From Candidatus Gastranaerophilales bacterium (GTDB lineage: Bacteria > Cyanobacteriota > Vampirovibrionia > Gastranaerophilales > Gastranaerophilaceae), in assembly GCA_944326525.1 (NCBI GenBank), contig CALVEG010000005.1, forward strand, positions 42,804-106,803: a stretch of DNA of 64,000 nt, written 5' to 3'. This document shows, one piece after another, positions 30,493-39,037 of this stretch. Made by a program: the position numbers and the translations under genes. The notes beneath the pieces are model-generated. The model did no database searches. It was not told where the DNA came from and was given only the letters and a program-made list of their open reading frames with translations. Each line of letters starts with the position of its first letter. Position 1 is the first letter of the stretch.

Positions 30493-31968
30493 CTACGATT
30501 GTAATGTTTGTTTCATTGCAGCTTTAACACGGTGGAAAGTTTTGTCTTTGCCAATGATTGCAAGTATTGCAGTCATATCAGCGCCGCAAAGACGTCCTGT
30601 TACTGCCGCTCTAATTGCCCACATTGTTACTTTTGGTTTGATTCCTTTTTCTTTGTAGTAACCTCTGAAGGCTTCAAGTTTTTCATGTAGGTTTTCCTCT
30701 GTCCAATCCCAGTCAGCTGCCTGAGACATAAATGTTTTCAATACTTCTTGTGCTGTTTCTGTCTCCAGAGTTTCTTTAGCTCTTTCATCAATTTCAACAT
30801 CTTCACCAAAGAAGTAAGGTACTGCATCAGTGATATCAGAAAGTAATGTTAGCGGTTCATAAGTTATTTCAACCATTCTTGTGTATTGCGCATCTGTTAA
30901 TTCTGATAAATCATATTTTGTAAGATATGGTTTTAATTTTTCTTTTAATTCCGGTATTGAAAGCATTTTGATATAATGGCTGTTCATCCAGTTTAGTTTG
31001 TCGTATTCAAATATTGAATTTGAAGATGAAACTTCATTAATTCTGAAATCTGCAGCGATTTCTTCAACCGGTTTAATTTCCTGTCCGTCTGAAGGTGACC
31101 AGCCCAAAAGTGCTACGAAGTTTATAAGGGCTTCGGTTAGATAACCTTTCTCAACAAATTCTGAAACTGCTGTTGCGCCGTGTCTTTTTGATAATTTGCT
31201 TCTGTCAGGTGCTAAAATCATACCCAAATGGCCAAATCTTGGAACTTCAGCGCCGAGTGCTTCAAATATAAGAATTTGTTTAAATGTATTTGAAATATGG
31301 TCTTCCCCTCTTATAACGTGGGAAATTTTCATAAGCATATCATCAATTACAACCGCATAGTTATAAGTCGGTGCGCCGTTGGATTTCATAATAACGAAAT
31401 CTCCGAGAAGATCCGTATCTACGTGAAGTTTTCCTTTTACAAGGTCGTCAAATTCTAAGATTGAAGAATCGTGGAAAGCTTTTTGTGCTTTTGCAATGTT
31501 AAATCTGATTGCAGGCTTTCTGCCTTCTGCACGAAGTTTAGCTTTTTCTTCTTCTGTTAAATTTTCACATTTTTTTGAATAAACATAAGGTTTTTTATTT
31601 TTTTGAGCTTCTTCTTTTTCTGCTTCAAGTTCTTCCGGTGTGCAGAAGCATTCATAAGCAAAACCTTTGTCTAAAAGTTCTTGAACATATTTAGGATAAA
31701 TATCGAATCTTTCTGATTGTGTATAAGGTCCATAAGGTCCGCCGATATCCGGTCCTTCATCCCAATTAAGTCCTAAAGCTTTAAGACTGTCAAAAATATT
31801 TTTGATATATTCCTGACTTGTACGTTCAGCGTCGGTGTCTTCTATTCTTAAAACAAATTTGCCGTTATTTTTCTTTGCAAATAAATAATTAAATAAAGCT
31901 GTTCTTGCTGTGCCGATGTGCAAATTTCCGCTTGGGGACGGTGCAATTCTGACTCTTACTTCTGACAT
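30493..31968 (-). CDS. gltX: Glutamyl-tRNA synthetase
   Basis: Charges tRNA-Glu. The 491-aa product starts MSEVRVRIAPSPSGNLHIGT, with the class I HIGH-type motif HIGT at 17-20, EDTDAERTS, and the KMSKS-equivalent SKLSKRHG near residue 257. The ATG at 31968 is chosen because AAGGAT sits 8 nt upstream and it matches family starts; the longer open frame adds 23 non-conserved residues. Since gatB is also present at 56594-58039, this enzyme is probably non-discriminating and also charges tRNA-Gln with Glu. That is inference. Confidence 0.96.
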   Translation of the reverse strand: MSEVRVRIAPSPSGNLHIGTARTALFNYLFAKKNNGKFVLRIEDTDAERTSQEYIKNIFDSLKALGLNWDEGPDIGGPYGPYTQSERFDIYPKYVQELLDKGFAYECFCTPEELEAEKEEAQKNKKPYVYSKKCENLTEEEKAKLRAEGRKPAIRFNIAKAQKAFHDSSILEFDDLVKGKLHVDTDLLGDFVIMKSNGAPTYNYAVVIDDMLMKISHVIRGEDHISNTFKQILIFEALGAEVPRFGHLGMILAPDRSKLSKRHGATAVSEFVEKGYLTEALINFVALLGWSPSDGQEIKPVEEIAADFRINEVSSSNSIFEYDKLNWMNSHYIKMLSIPELKEKLKPYLTKYDLSELTDAQYTRMVEITYEPLTLLSDITDAVPYFFGEDVEIDERAKETLETETAQEVLKTFMSQAADWDWTEENLHEKLEAFRGYYKEKGIKPKVTMWAIRAAVTGRLCGADMTAILAIIGKDKTFHRVKAAMKQTLQS

Positions 31969-32085
31969 TTTAATATCCTTCTTTCTTATTTCGTAAATCA
32001 GCACAAAAAGGATATCATGAGCAAAAAATAAATTCAATAATTAAAAACTTGCTTTTAGGTGAATAAAAATCATTATTTTGAATGT

Positions 32086-32120
32086 TTGACGGATTGCACT
32101 TAAAAGTCTAAAATGGGGTT
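32086..32120 (+). promoter_or_regulatory. Promoter placing +1 at the start of the OMP-like gene
   Basis: TTGACG (32086-32091), 17-bp spacer, TAAAAT (32109-32114), 6 nt, then the ATG at 32121. Confidence 0.65.
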
Positions 32121-32984
32121 ATGAAAAGGTGTATTTTGTTAACAGTGTTAGTAGTGATGTGCGGAATACTTCCTGTCAATTGTGAGCAGGCTGTTAAAGA
32201 AGCATCCCAAAATGTTGAATTACCTAATATTTTTATTTGGGCAATTCCTGATGATACCCCCCAACAGCCTGCGGATGATAAAAAATCAAAAAAGGGCAAA
32301 GAAGAACCTGTTGAGCCTATCAGTGATGAAAATACCGAAGCGGAAGAACCGATTGTGTTAAATGCAACTACACTTAAAGGGTATGCTGAATATATTGAGG
32401 GGGCTGACGATATTTTGTATATGGAAGATTATCAGAAATTAAGCTTAAATATAAAAACTCCCCAAAAAATTTCTTCTAAAAATTTATTGGATGGAAAAAC
32501 ACAATATAGTGGTTCAAATTACAATTTGATTTCAAAGTTTAAAAGTGATGAATATTCTATTTCGCCGGATAATAGAAATTTTATGCTGCAAGAGGGAAAT
32601 TGGACTTACGGAACATCTTTCGGTAGTGAAATTTCAACATCACAATTGGAAAGATCAACTGGTCTGTTTACAAAATATGAGAATAAATATTTTGCACTCA
32701 GTTCAAATTACAATAAAAACAATATGACAACAGCTCAGATACAAACTGATAATGTCAGTGTAACACCGGAATTTAAATTTAATAATTATATTTCAATAAA
32801 AGATGTGTTATCAAAGGATATGACTAGAAATCGGCGTTCAAGCGAGTTGATATTTTCTATAAATCCGCTAGGGGCAAAAGATAAGGATAGAATGAGATTA
32901 AATTTTGGTGCAAAACAAACTTATGATGAAAATACAGGAAACACTTGGTCGCAGTTGAATTTTACCACAAATTTTAAATTGTAA
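32121..32984 (+). CDS. Secreted, probable outer-membrane protein of unknown function
   Basis: 287-aa protein with a signal peptide (MKRCILLTVLVVMCGILPVNC; a Cys at its end could be a lipobox variant, but the context VNCEQ is weak). A charged Pro/Glu/Lys-rich spacer follows (about 45-80). A Ser/Asn/Thr/Tyr-rich C-terminal half has alternating hydrophobic residues, as in beta-strands (SNYNLISKFKS, MRLNFGAKQTY, SQLNFTTNFKL). This suggests a small beta-barrel or surface protein. No Shine-Dalgarno; predicted leaderless. Confidence 0.5.
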   Translation: MKRCILLTVLVVMCGILPVNCEQAVKEASQNVELPNIFIWAIPDDTPQQPADDKKSKKGKEEPVEPISDENTEAEEPIVLNATTLKGYAEYIEGADDILYMEDYQKLSLNIKTPQKISSKNLLDGKTQYSGSNYNLISKFKSDEYSISPDNRNFMLQEGNWTYGTSFGSEISTSQLERSTGLFTKYENKYFALSSNYNKNNMTTAQIQTDNVSVTPEFKFNNYISIKDVLSKDMTRNRRSSELIFSINPLGAKDKDRMRLNFGAKQTYDENTGNTWSQLNFTTNFKL

Positions 32985-33000
32985 ATTTATTAAAATATTG

Positions 33001-33029
33001 TTGAATGATGGTTATATTCGGGTTATAAT
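33001..33029 (+). promoter_or_regulatory. Promoter of the FtsB-like gene
   Basis: TTGAAT (33001-33006), 17-bp spacer, TATAAT (33024-33029). The predicted +1 near 33036 leaves only about 8 nt before the ATG at 33044. Confidence 0.55.
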
Positions 33030-33043
33030 AAAAACAGCAAGTT

Positions 33044-33547
33044 ATGGCTGTTAAGAAAAGTGAGGTATGTGTGGCAGGTTTAGAAGAAAACATGGGCGAA
33101 GGCTTTTCTCCGGAAATACCGGTAGTTCAAGAATGTACACCTAAAAATGCCGCTGCTGAGCCTCCGATTAAGGTGAGAAAAAAATCAAAAGTTAAAAAAA
33201 ATATTTATTATTCTTTTTTGACATTAGTTTTGTTGTTTTGTCTTGTGCAAGTCGGATTTGGCGCAATTTTAAACATTTCAAAAACCATATCTTATAAAAC
33301 AAAAATTAATACTCTTGAAAAAGTTCGTGATGAAGCTGAAGCAAGAAATAGAGATTTAAAAGACGATATAAAGCAATTTTCAACAGCAACTTCGCTTGAA
33401 GGAATTGCAAGAAACAATCTTAAAATGGCAGGAGAAGACGAGGTGCTTGTAATAATAAACAATGAGCCGAAAACGCCTGTCGCAAATACCGATTCCGGTA
33501 AGTCGGATAAGAAAAATTATAATATAATAAAAAAGAGTAAGGATTAG
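33044..33547 (+). CDS. FtsB/DivIC-like septum formation initiator protein
   Basis: 167-aa bitopic protein: a basic cytoplasmic segment (about 1-52), a transmembrane helix (YYSFLTLVLLFCLVQVGFGA), and a coiled coil (INTLEKVRDEAEARNRDLKD) followed by LEGIARNNLKMAGEDEVLVI, the typical septum-initiator ending. The role in the divisome FtsQLB complex is inferred from this architecture. Start uncertain: the ATG at 33044 lacks a Shine-Dalgarno, while a GTG at 33071 (158 aa) has GAGG 5 nt upstream. Confidence 0.75.
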   Translation: MAVKKSEVCVAGLEENMGEGFSPEIPVVQECTPKNAAAEPPIKVRKKSKVKKNIYYSFLTLVLLFCLVQVGFGAILNISKTISYKTKINTLEKVRDEAEARNRDLKDDIKQFSTATSLEGIARNNLKMAGEDEVLVIINNEPKTPVANTDSGKSDKKNYNIIKKSKD

Positions 33548-33586
33548 GATACCGTTTTTCTAGTCAGTCAGGCAGGATAAAATTTT

Positions 33587-35155
33587 ATGCAGGAAAGTGA
33601 AGTTTTAGATTATATAAAGCAAGCCTTTGAATTAAAGAATCAAGGGTGTTATAAACAGGCGATAGAGATGCTTTACAAAACTCTTGAGACAGAAATTGAT
33701 AATGCGGAAATTTTGTACCAGCTCGGTGAACTTTATTTTCAACTGCACAATTATGCAAGAGCGGAAAAATATCTTGAAAAAGTTTTACAGAAAAATCCGT
33801 CGCACGTTGAATCTTATAAATTATTAAAAGAAATTTACCTGAGGCGTAATGAACTTAGTAATGCAAAGACCACAGCAGAGAAGGTTTTTGCGCTGGATGG
33901 AACCCCGAAAAATTTAGCGGCTCTAATTCGGATATTATCATCACTAAAAGAGTATGATGAAATTGAAAAGTATATTTCTTCTTCAAGAACGGATAAGGAA
34001 GTATTATATGAATATGCTTTGTCTTTTTATATGCGGAAAGAACCGGATAAAGCATTTGAAATTTTGCAGTCAATAACTGATGAGAGCGATAATGCCGAGA
34101 TTTTGAAGGGTAAAATTCTTTTTGAAAAAAGAGATTATGAATCGGCAAGAGAGATTTTCCGGAAGTTAGAGCGGGTTACGGAAAACGACGAAGTATTGAA
34201 TTATTTGGGCCTGTTTAAGATGGATGACGGCGATTATACAGAGGCAGTAAAGTATTTTTCAAAAGCCTCATCATTAAATAAAAACAAGTCTGTTTATTAT
34301 TACAATCTTGGAAACGCATATTATTTAAACGGCTGGTTTTCGGAGTCTGCGGCGTCCTACAAAAAGGCAATAGGGTTAGAGCCTGACAATGCGGATTACA
34401 GATATTCTCTCGGGTATTTGTATTACAGTATTAAAGAGTTTGAAAAAGCCGAAAATGAGGTTAAGTATATTTTAGCATCGAACTCTGAACATGCAGGGGC
34501 TAAAGTATTGCAGGCACTTTTGAAATATGAAAATAAAGATTATCTCGGCGCAAAGATTATTTTAGAAGACTGTCTTTCAAAGTCAGGGGAGGATGATTTT
34601 GCAAAATCGGCTTTGGCAAAGGTTTACACTGAGCTTTTGATATTTGATAAAGCGGAAAAATTATTTGCAGAATTGACGGAAAAATCTCCTCAAAATATTA
34701 CATACATGTGTGATTTTGCCGATTTATACATAAAAGAAAAGAAGTATGATGAGGCACTTCAAATAATAGAAAAAGTAATTGAAGAAAATGAAAATTATTT
34801 AGAAGCTTATAATTTAGGTTCAAAAGCTTCCCTGCAAAAGGGGGATTTGGCAGGTGCAAAAGAATATGCGCAAAACGCTATTTCGTTGGACATAAATTGT
34901 GCATCAGGATATTATTATCTTTCTTTGGTAAGAGCCTCTGAGGGTGATTATGAAGAGGCTATCGAGTGTATGAAAAGAGCGATTTTCCACGATATAAACA
35001 ACCCTGAATATTATGCATCAATGAGCAGATTGTATAAAGAAAAAGGGGACGTAAAATCAGCTTTTGAATATATAAAAGAGGCGCAATCACTTAACCAAAC
35101 GAGTGAAGAATATAAAAATACTTATAAAGAGCTTGCTTCTCAGAACAGAAAATAG
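33587..35155 (+). CDS. Tetratricopeptide repeat protein
   Basis: 522-aa soluble protein made almost wholly of TPR units (about 13), with the W/L-G-Y-A-F-A-P spacing visible, for example in YYYNLGNAYYLNGWFSESAA followed by YKKAIGLEPDNADY, and ASGYYYLSLVRASEGDYEEA. No catalytic domain. TPR arrays are protein-interaction scaffolds; the partner is unknown. It follows the FtsB-like gene by 39 nt and may be in the same operon. CAGGA lies 9 nt before the ATG. Confidence 0.85.
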   Translation: MQESEVLDYIKQAFELKNQGCYKQAIEMLYKTLETEIDNAEILYQLGELYFQLHNYARAEKYLEKVLQKNPSHVESYKLLKEIYLRRNELSNAKTTAEKVFALDGTPKNLAALIRILSSLKEYDEIEKYISSSRTDKEVLYEYALSFYMRKEPDKAFEILQSITDESDNAEILKGKILFEKRDYESAREIFRKLERVTENDEVLNYLGLFKMDDGDYTEAVKYFSKASSLNKNKSVYYYNLGNAYYLNGWFSESAASYKKAIGLEPDNADYRYSLGYLYYSIKEFEKAENEVKYILASNSEHAGAKVLQALLKYENKDYLGAKIILEDCLSKSGEDDFAKSALAKVYTELLIFDKAEKLFAELTEKSPQNITYMCDFADLYIKEKKYDEALQIIEKVIEENENYLEAYNLGSKASLQKGDLAGAKEYAQNAISLDINCASGYYYLSLVRASEGDYEEAIECMKRAIFHDINNPEYYASMSRLYKEKGDVKSAFEYIKEAQSLNQTSEEYKNTYKELASQNRK

Positions 35156-35237
35156 ATTGAAAATTTGCAAAATAAAAATTTGTCCTTAAATAAATATAAT
35201 ATATACTGTTAAGTATGTAGTAAGTCGGAGGAGAATA

Positions 35238-35936
35238 TTGGATATTAAGAATTTAAGAAGAAAAGTCGGAGTAATGTTGCTCAGTGCGGTGTTAATTTCA
35301 TCAATGCCTGCATACTCTTTAAGTTTGGGCAAGCAGGATGAAATAATTATCCCCAAAAATTATCCGGCAAAATATAATGAGGAGTATGTAAAAAGGATTA
35401 AAAACCTTTATAAAGAAGTAAGTGATGATCACATATTTTATGTTGCTCTTGATATGTTGAAGGATACGAACGGAGAGTTTTCCAGACGTGCGATAATGGG
35501 TAACAATTTATCCAAAAAGCCTGTGAGAGTTATGTTTAAGGATTTAGGTTCTATCAGACCTGATTATGCGGACTACGATGCTCTGGGGTGGAAGAAGAAC
35601 AAGCGTCTTTATATATTTATAAATCCAAAACACAAAGAAGCCCCTCCCGGAGCAATTGCGGCTTTGCTTTCGCACGAAGCTATACATCAGGATGAATACA
35701 ACTCAATAGCGGAAGAAACTTACGCTTGGACGATGGAAGCATCGGTTTGGAGTGAGATAGTTGAGCTTTACCCCGAAAGTGATGAGAATTTAAGCCCGCT
35801 TGTGCAAAGAGAAAACAAATTGAAAAAACTCTTTGAAAAAGGTAATTATTCAAGCAAATACATAAGAAAAACCGTTCAATCAAATGAAGGTTATAAAGGA
35901 CTTCCTGCAACATCACCGGGGTTTGAAGATTTGTAG
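35238..35936 (+). CDS. Exported zincin-like (HExxH) protein
   Basis: 232-aa protein with a signal-anchor or signal peptide (VGVMLLSAVLISSMPAYSLS). Residues 146-150 read HEAIH, and SIAEETYAWTMEA follows with a Glu in position to be a third zinc ligand, so a metallopeptidase fold is likely. It does not match a family I can name. The start is TTG at 35238, with GGAGGAG 4 nt upstream; the next ATG lies inside the signal sequence. Substrate unknown. A shared terminator follows. Confidence 0.6.
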   Translation: MDIKNLRRKVGVMLLSAVLISSMPAYSLSLGKQDEIIIPKNYPAKYNEEYVKRIKNLYKEVSDDHIFYVALDMLKDTNGEFSRRAIMGNNLSKKPVRVMFKDLGSIRPDYADYDALGWKKNKRLYIFINPKHKEAPPGAIAALLSHEAIHQDEYNSIAEETYAWTMEASVWSEIVELYPESDENLSPLVQRENKLKKLFEKGNYSSKYIRKTVQSNEGYKGLPATSPGFEDL

Positions 35937-35956
35937 ATAATGCATAAAATAAGCTT

Positions 35957-36002
35957 AAAAATAATGCCGTTCAGTTTGAATACTGAGCGGCATTATTTTT
36001 TT
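35957..36002. terminator. Bidirectional terminator between the zincin-like gene and rseP
   Basis: Stem AAAATAATGCCGTTCAGT / ACTGAGCGGCATTATTTT (one G-T pair), 6-7-nt loop, T run on both strands. Confidence 0.85.
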
Positions 36003-36019
36003 ATGTTGAAAATTATTGT

Positions 36020-37387
36020 TTATATTTTATGTGTAATCAATGCATATATATCGTTAAAGATTACAAAAATCATAAGCGCAATGAGGAATAAAAATCCTGC
36101 AGTTCCTATTTTTTCGATTACTTCCTCTTCAAGCGGTCTTCCTCGGAGTTTTTCGATAATCAAGAATAATACGTGCCCACCGTCGAGAGCCGGAATCGGG
36201 AGAAAGTTTACGATTGCAAGATCGAGTGAAATTAATGCTGCAAGAAGAATTCCGGAGAAAATTCCTTCATCCTGAATTTTATCACCGCCGATTTTAGTGA
36301 TAAGTATTACCCCGTGAAGCTCGTCAAGCGGAACTTTGCCCGTAAATATCTGTTTCAAGCCGTAAAGTAGCATATAAGTGTTATCATAAAGGTATTTGCT
36401 GCTGCCTTTGATAATAGATTTAGCATTTTTTGTCGGGATAATAATTTCATTAGCGCTGTATTCAACGCCGATAAGTCCGTCTTTATCAGAATAAATTGGT
36501 TTTAATTTTACTATTTCACCGTTACGTTCGACTGTGATGTTAATTGGATGTGCGTTGTCTGAAATAGCGTATGAAATGTCGTTTAGTGTAATTGTTCCGT
36601 CAGAGAGGAAATATTTTTTGCCTTCAATATTATCTCTTAGTTTTTTCTGGGTATCATTAAGTGAAAGTTGATTGTCTTTGTATTTTTCAATACCGATTAT
36701 TTGATCTTTATTTAAGGTGATTTGAGTTTCGGTTCCGACTGAAGGAAGCTTAATCATAACATCTTCCGGAATTATTTCATCTTCTTTAAATGCAGGATTA
36801 AGTTTTCTAAGTTTTTCCAAGTTTTCACCGATGTAAGTTCCGTCAGCTTTTCCGTCAAATTTTGCACTCAATTTAGCAAAAGCAAGAAGTCCGTATGGGG
36901 TATCAATGTTAGAACCGTTAATTTCGATGATTTTATCACCTTTTTGAAGTCCGGAAGCCCAAACTGAGGCATTTTTTTCAGCAACCAAATTTTTAACGAT
37001 AACATCATATTTTCCGCTTGGTAATTGACCCCAAAGCGCAGCAGTCAAAAATACAAGAACAAATGCGCAGATAACATTTGCAATAACACCGGCAGATACA
37101 ACAATTAAACGCTGGTATATAGGCCTATTTAAAAAACGGTCAGGAGAATCTTTAGGCAGTGTTTCATCCTTTTCATCATCAGGAAATGCAACGTATCCGC
37201 CAAGTAAAAAGGCGTGAACAAGAACTGTTACATCTCCGATTTTCTTTTCCCAAAGCGTCGGACCAATCGGTAGCCCAAAACCGAATTTTGCAACTTTCAT
37301 TTTAAACATTTTTGCAGCCAGAAAATGACCTGCTTCATGCACAAGTATCAAAATGCTTAAAAGAAGTATCATTAAAATTATCGACAT
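36020..37387 (-). CDS. rseP: RseP-type site-2 zinc metalloprotease (M50)
   Basis: Intramembrane protease that cuts membrane-bound anti-sigma factors and signal peptides. The 455-aa product has HEAGHFLAAKMFK in the first membrane helix (about residues 13-17 for HEAGH), FGFGLPIGPTLWEKKIGD, one or two PDZ-like regions in the middle (GLQKGDKIIEINGSNID), and the second metal motif LPIPALDGGHVLF before the last helices. The PDZ section is longer than in many RseP proteins, with a Lys/Asp-rich insert (about 190-290). The gene usually lies near dxr or cdsA; neither is adjacent here. An anti-sigma substrate is not evident in the window. Confidence 0.92.
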   Translation of the reverse strand: MSIILMILLLSILILVHEAGHFLAAKMFKMKVAKFGFGLPIGPTLWEKKIGDVTVLVHAFLLGGYVAFPDDEKDETLPKDSPDRFLNRPIYQRLIVVSAGVIANVICAFVLVFLTAALWGQLPSGKYDVIVKNLVAEKNASVWASGLQKGDKIIEINGSNIDTPYGLLAFAKLSAKFDGKADGTYIGENLEKLRKLNPAFKEDEIIPEDVMIKLPSVGTETQITLNKDQIIGIEKYKDNQLSLNDTQKKLRDNIEGKKYFLSDGTITLNDISYAISDNAHPINITVERNGEIVKLKPIYSDKDGLIGVEYSANEIIIPTKNAKSIIKGSSKYLYDNTYMLLYGLKQIFTGKVPLDELHGVILITKIGGDKIQDEGIFSGILLAALISLDLAIVNFLPIPALDGGHVLFLIIEKLRGRPLEEEVIEKIGTAGFLFLIALMIFVIFNDIYALITHKI

Positions 37388-37518
37388 ATTTCCCCTTTAA
37401 AATTTAAAAATCTCTCTTTACACGAGGGGAATAATAACACAAAAACATAAAAAATACGATAAGAACATGACTATTGAATTATTAATCTGGTAAAATAGAT
37501 TTGTTGTTTAAAAATTGA

Positions 37519-37547
37519 TTGACAAGCTATTGTCATTGTTCCAAAAT
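37519..37547 (+). promoter_or_regulatory. pdxJ promoter with palindrome over the -35
   Basis: TTGACA (37519-37524), 17-bp spacer, CAAAAT (37542-37547). The inverted repeat TGACAA-GCTA-TTGTCA (37520-37535) covers the -35 hexamer and looks like an operator. Confidence 0.45.
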
Positions 37548-37599
37548 ATCATTAGTCCTGTGAGTTATAAATTGTAGAAGGACGGGAAAAGAGGTAAAG

Positions 37600-38310
37600 A
37601 TGCTTTTAGGTGTAAATATAGATCATGTTGCGACATTAAGAAATGCAAGAGGTGGTATAGAGCCGTCAGTAATAGAAGCAGCTAAGGTTGCAGAAGCAAA
37701 TGGTGCAACATCAATTACAACACACTTAAGAGAAGATAGGCGTCATATAAAAGATGAAGATGTTTATGCGCTTCCAAAAATCATGAAAACAAGATTAAAT
37801 CTTGAAATGGCAATGGCTGAAGATATACAGAAAATTGCGCTTGAGGTTAAACCTTATTCAATTTGTCTTGTTCCGGAAAAGCGTCAGGAAGTAACAACTG
37901 AAGGCGGCTTAGATGTTGCAGGACAGTTAGAGAGGGTTACTGAATTTATAAAACCGCTGCTTGATGCAGGAATTATCGTAAGCTTGTTTATTGATCCTGA
38001 CGAAAATCAGGTGAAAGCTTCGGCTAAAACAGGTGCACAGTTTATAGAAATGCATACTGGAACTTATTCAGAAGCTTATGGAAGTGAAAACGAAGAAAAA
38101 GAATTTCTAAATCTTAAAAATTCCGCAAAATTGGCTCAAAGCTTGGGACTGAAAGTTAATGCAGGTCATGGGTTGAATTACGAAAATGTAAAAAGAATGC
38201 ATGAAATTCCTGATCTTGTTGAGTTAAATATCGGACACAGCATAATTTCTCGCGCTATTTTTACAGGACTAGGCAGTGCTGTTCAGGAAATGCGAGATTT
38301 AATCAAGTAA
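37600..38310 (+). CDS. pdxJ: Pyridoxine 5'-phosphate synthase PdxJ
   Basis: Condenses 1-deoxyxylulose 5-phosphate with 3-amino-2-oxopropyl phosphate in the DXP-dependent vitamin B6 pathway. The 236-aa TIM-barrel protein has LLGVNIDHVATLRNARGG at the start, THLREDRRHI, LEMAM, ICLVPEKRQEVTTEGGLDV and the C-terminal NAGHGLNYEN and ELNIGHSIISRAI motifs. AGAGG lies before the ATG. A zinc-ribbon-like small gene follows. Other pdx genes are not in the window. Confidence 0.95.
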   Translation: MLLGVNIDHVATLRNARGGIEPSVIEAAKVAEANGATSITTHLREDRRHIKDEDVYALPKIMKTRLNLEMAMAEDIQKIALEVKPYSICLVPEKRQEVTTEGGLDVAGQLERVTEFIKPLLDAGIIVSLFIDPDENQVKASAKTGAQFIEMHTGTYSEAYGSENEEKEFLNLKNSAKLAQSLGLKVNAGHGLNYENVKRMHEIPDLVELNIGHSIISRAIFTGLGSAVQEMRDLIK

Positions 38311-38338
38311 TTTTCTAAAACAGAAAGGATATAAATAT

Positions 38339-38653
38339 ATGCAAGACGAACAGAAAATAATAGAAGAAATGCAGCAGGTAGCAGAGCAAATGAGGCTTGA
38401 TGATATAGAAGAAAACCCTGATGTAGTTAATGATTATTTTGATTGTGACTGCTGCGGTCAATACAAATGTCTTGCAGGATCTATTCAGTATGGTGATTAC
38501 AGATTGTGTAATGACTGTGTATTAATGGCAGAAACAAGTTTTGCTCTTAATAAAATCAAAGATATACAAGAACTGATAGATGCAATGGATGACAAACGTC
38601 TTGAAGGAATGTGCGACTTTTTGCGTCTTGAAGAACAAAGAAAGCTTAATTGA
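38339..38653 (+). CDS. 104-aa protein with a CxCC...CxxC zinc-binding motif, unknown
   Basis: Acidic helical N-terminus, then DCDCCGQYKCLAG and, 16 residues on, YRLCNDCVLMAETS. Two Cys pairs separated by a strand-rich segment give a zinc-ribbon or treble-clef type site. The C-terminal helical part contains LIDAMDDKRLEGMCDFLRL. AAAGGA precedes the ATG. It follows pdxJ by 28 nt and is probably co-transcribed. No family recognised. Confidence 0.6.
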   Translation: MQDEQKIIEEMQQVAEQMRLDDIEENPDVVNDYFDCDCCGQYKCLAGSIQYGDYRLCNDCVLMAETSFALNKIKDIQELIDAMDDKRLEGMCDFLRLEEQRKLN

Positions 38654-38847
38654 TAGGATTATAAGTTTACTAATCCATAGGTATACCTTACGATTTACAA
38701 TAATTTCAGCGCACTAATTCTCAAGGCTGTCATAAAAGATTGAAAAAATAATCCTAAAGTATTAATTTTTCTTAACAAATAGTTAAATAGGATTACATCT
38801 TGGGTATATATAAAATATAGCTTAAAGATATTGAAAATTTTATATTA

Positions 38848-38999
38848 ACCCCGAATGCAATTGCTTTGGCAGAAGTGCAACCATTACAAGAAGTGCAGTT
38901 GCTGCCACGACTGCACTCCTTATTATATCAAACGGAGAGACCATATAGACTAATATCATATACGTATTGATGAGCGGCTTAACAGTCCGCTCTTTTTGT
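38848..38999 (+). ncRNA. Candidate structured RNA of unknown class
   Basis: A GC-richer island in AT-rich spacer with several complementary arms. TGGCA (38867-38871) pairs with TGCCA (38903-38907) and, inside, GCAAC (38877-38881) with GTTGC (38898-38902). Alternatively AGTGCAGT (38892-38899) pairs with ACTGCACT (38910-38917). The two pairings compete. GAAGTGCA occurs twice. The block ends in a classic terminator at 38972-38997. It has no start/stop frame of note. No match to 6S, SRP, RNase P, tmRNA or a known riboswitch core was recognised. The 5' end is a guess. Confidence 0.4.
38972..38998 (+). terminator. Rho-independent terminator of the candidate RNA
   Basis: GAGCGG / CCGCTC with a 9-nt loop, followed by TTTTT. 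Confidence 0.75.
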
Positions 39000-39002
39000 G
39001 TA

Positions 39003-39037
39003 TTTACCGTAAATTTTTCACGTAGTATAATGATTTT
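39003..39037 (+). promoter_or_regulatory. Promoter of rex placing +1 at the start codon
   Basis: TTTACC (39003-39008), 17-bp spacer, TATAAT (39026-39031), 6 nt to the ATG at 39038. No Shine-Dalgarno. Confidence 0.6.

Larger units (their letters stand above)
38654..39037. other. 384-nt intergenic region between the zinc-ribbon gene and rex
   Basis: The left 190 nt are AT-rich with no gene. A GC-richer structured block (about 38848-38999) follows and ends in a terminator (see the ncRNA entry). The last 37 nt hold the rex promoter. Confidence 0.6.

Noticed and set aside
35940..36275. 111-aa plus-strand frame over the rseP 3' end
   Set aside because: Antisense to rseP and crossing a bidirectional terminator; not credible.
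38990..39037. Rex operator upstream of rex
   Set aside because: TTGTG and TTTTCACG occur but not with the required palindromic spacing.
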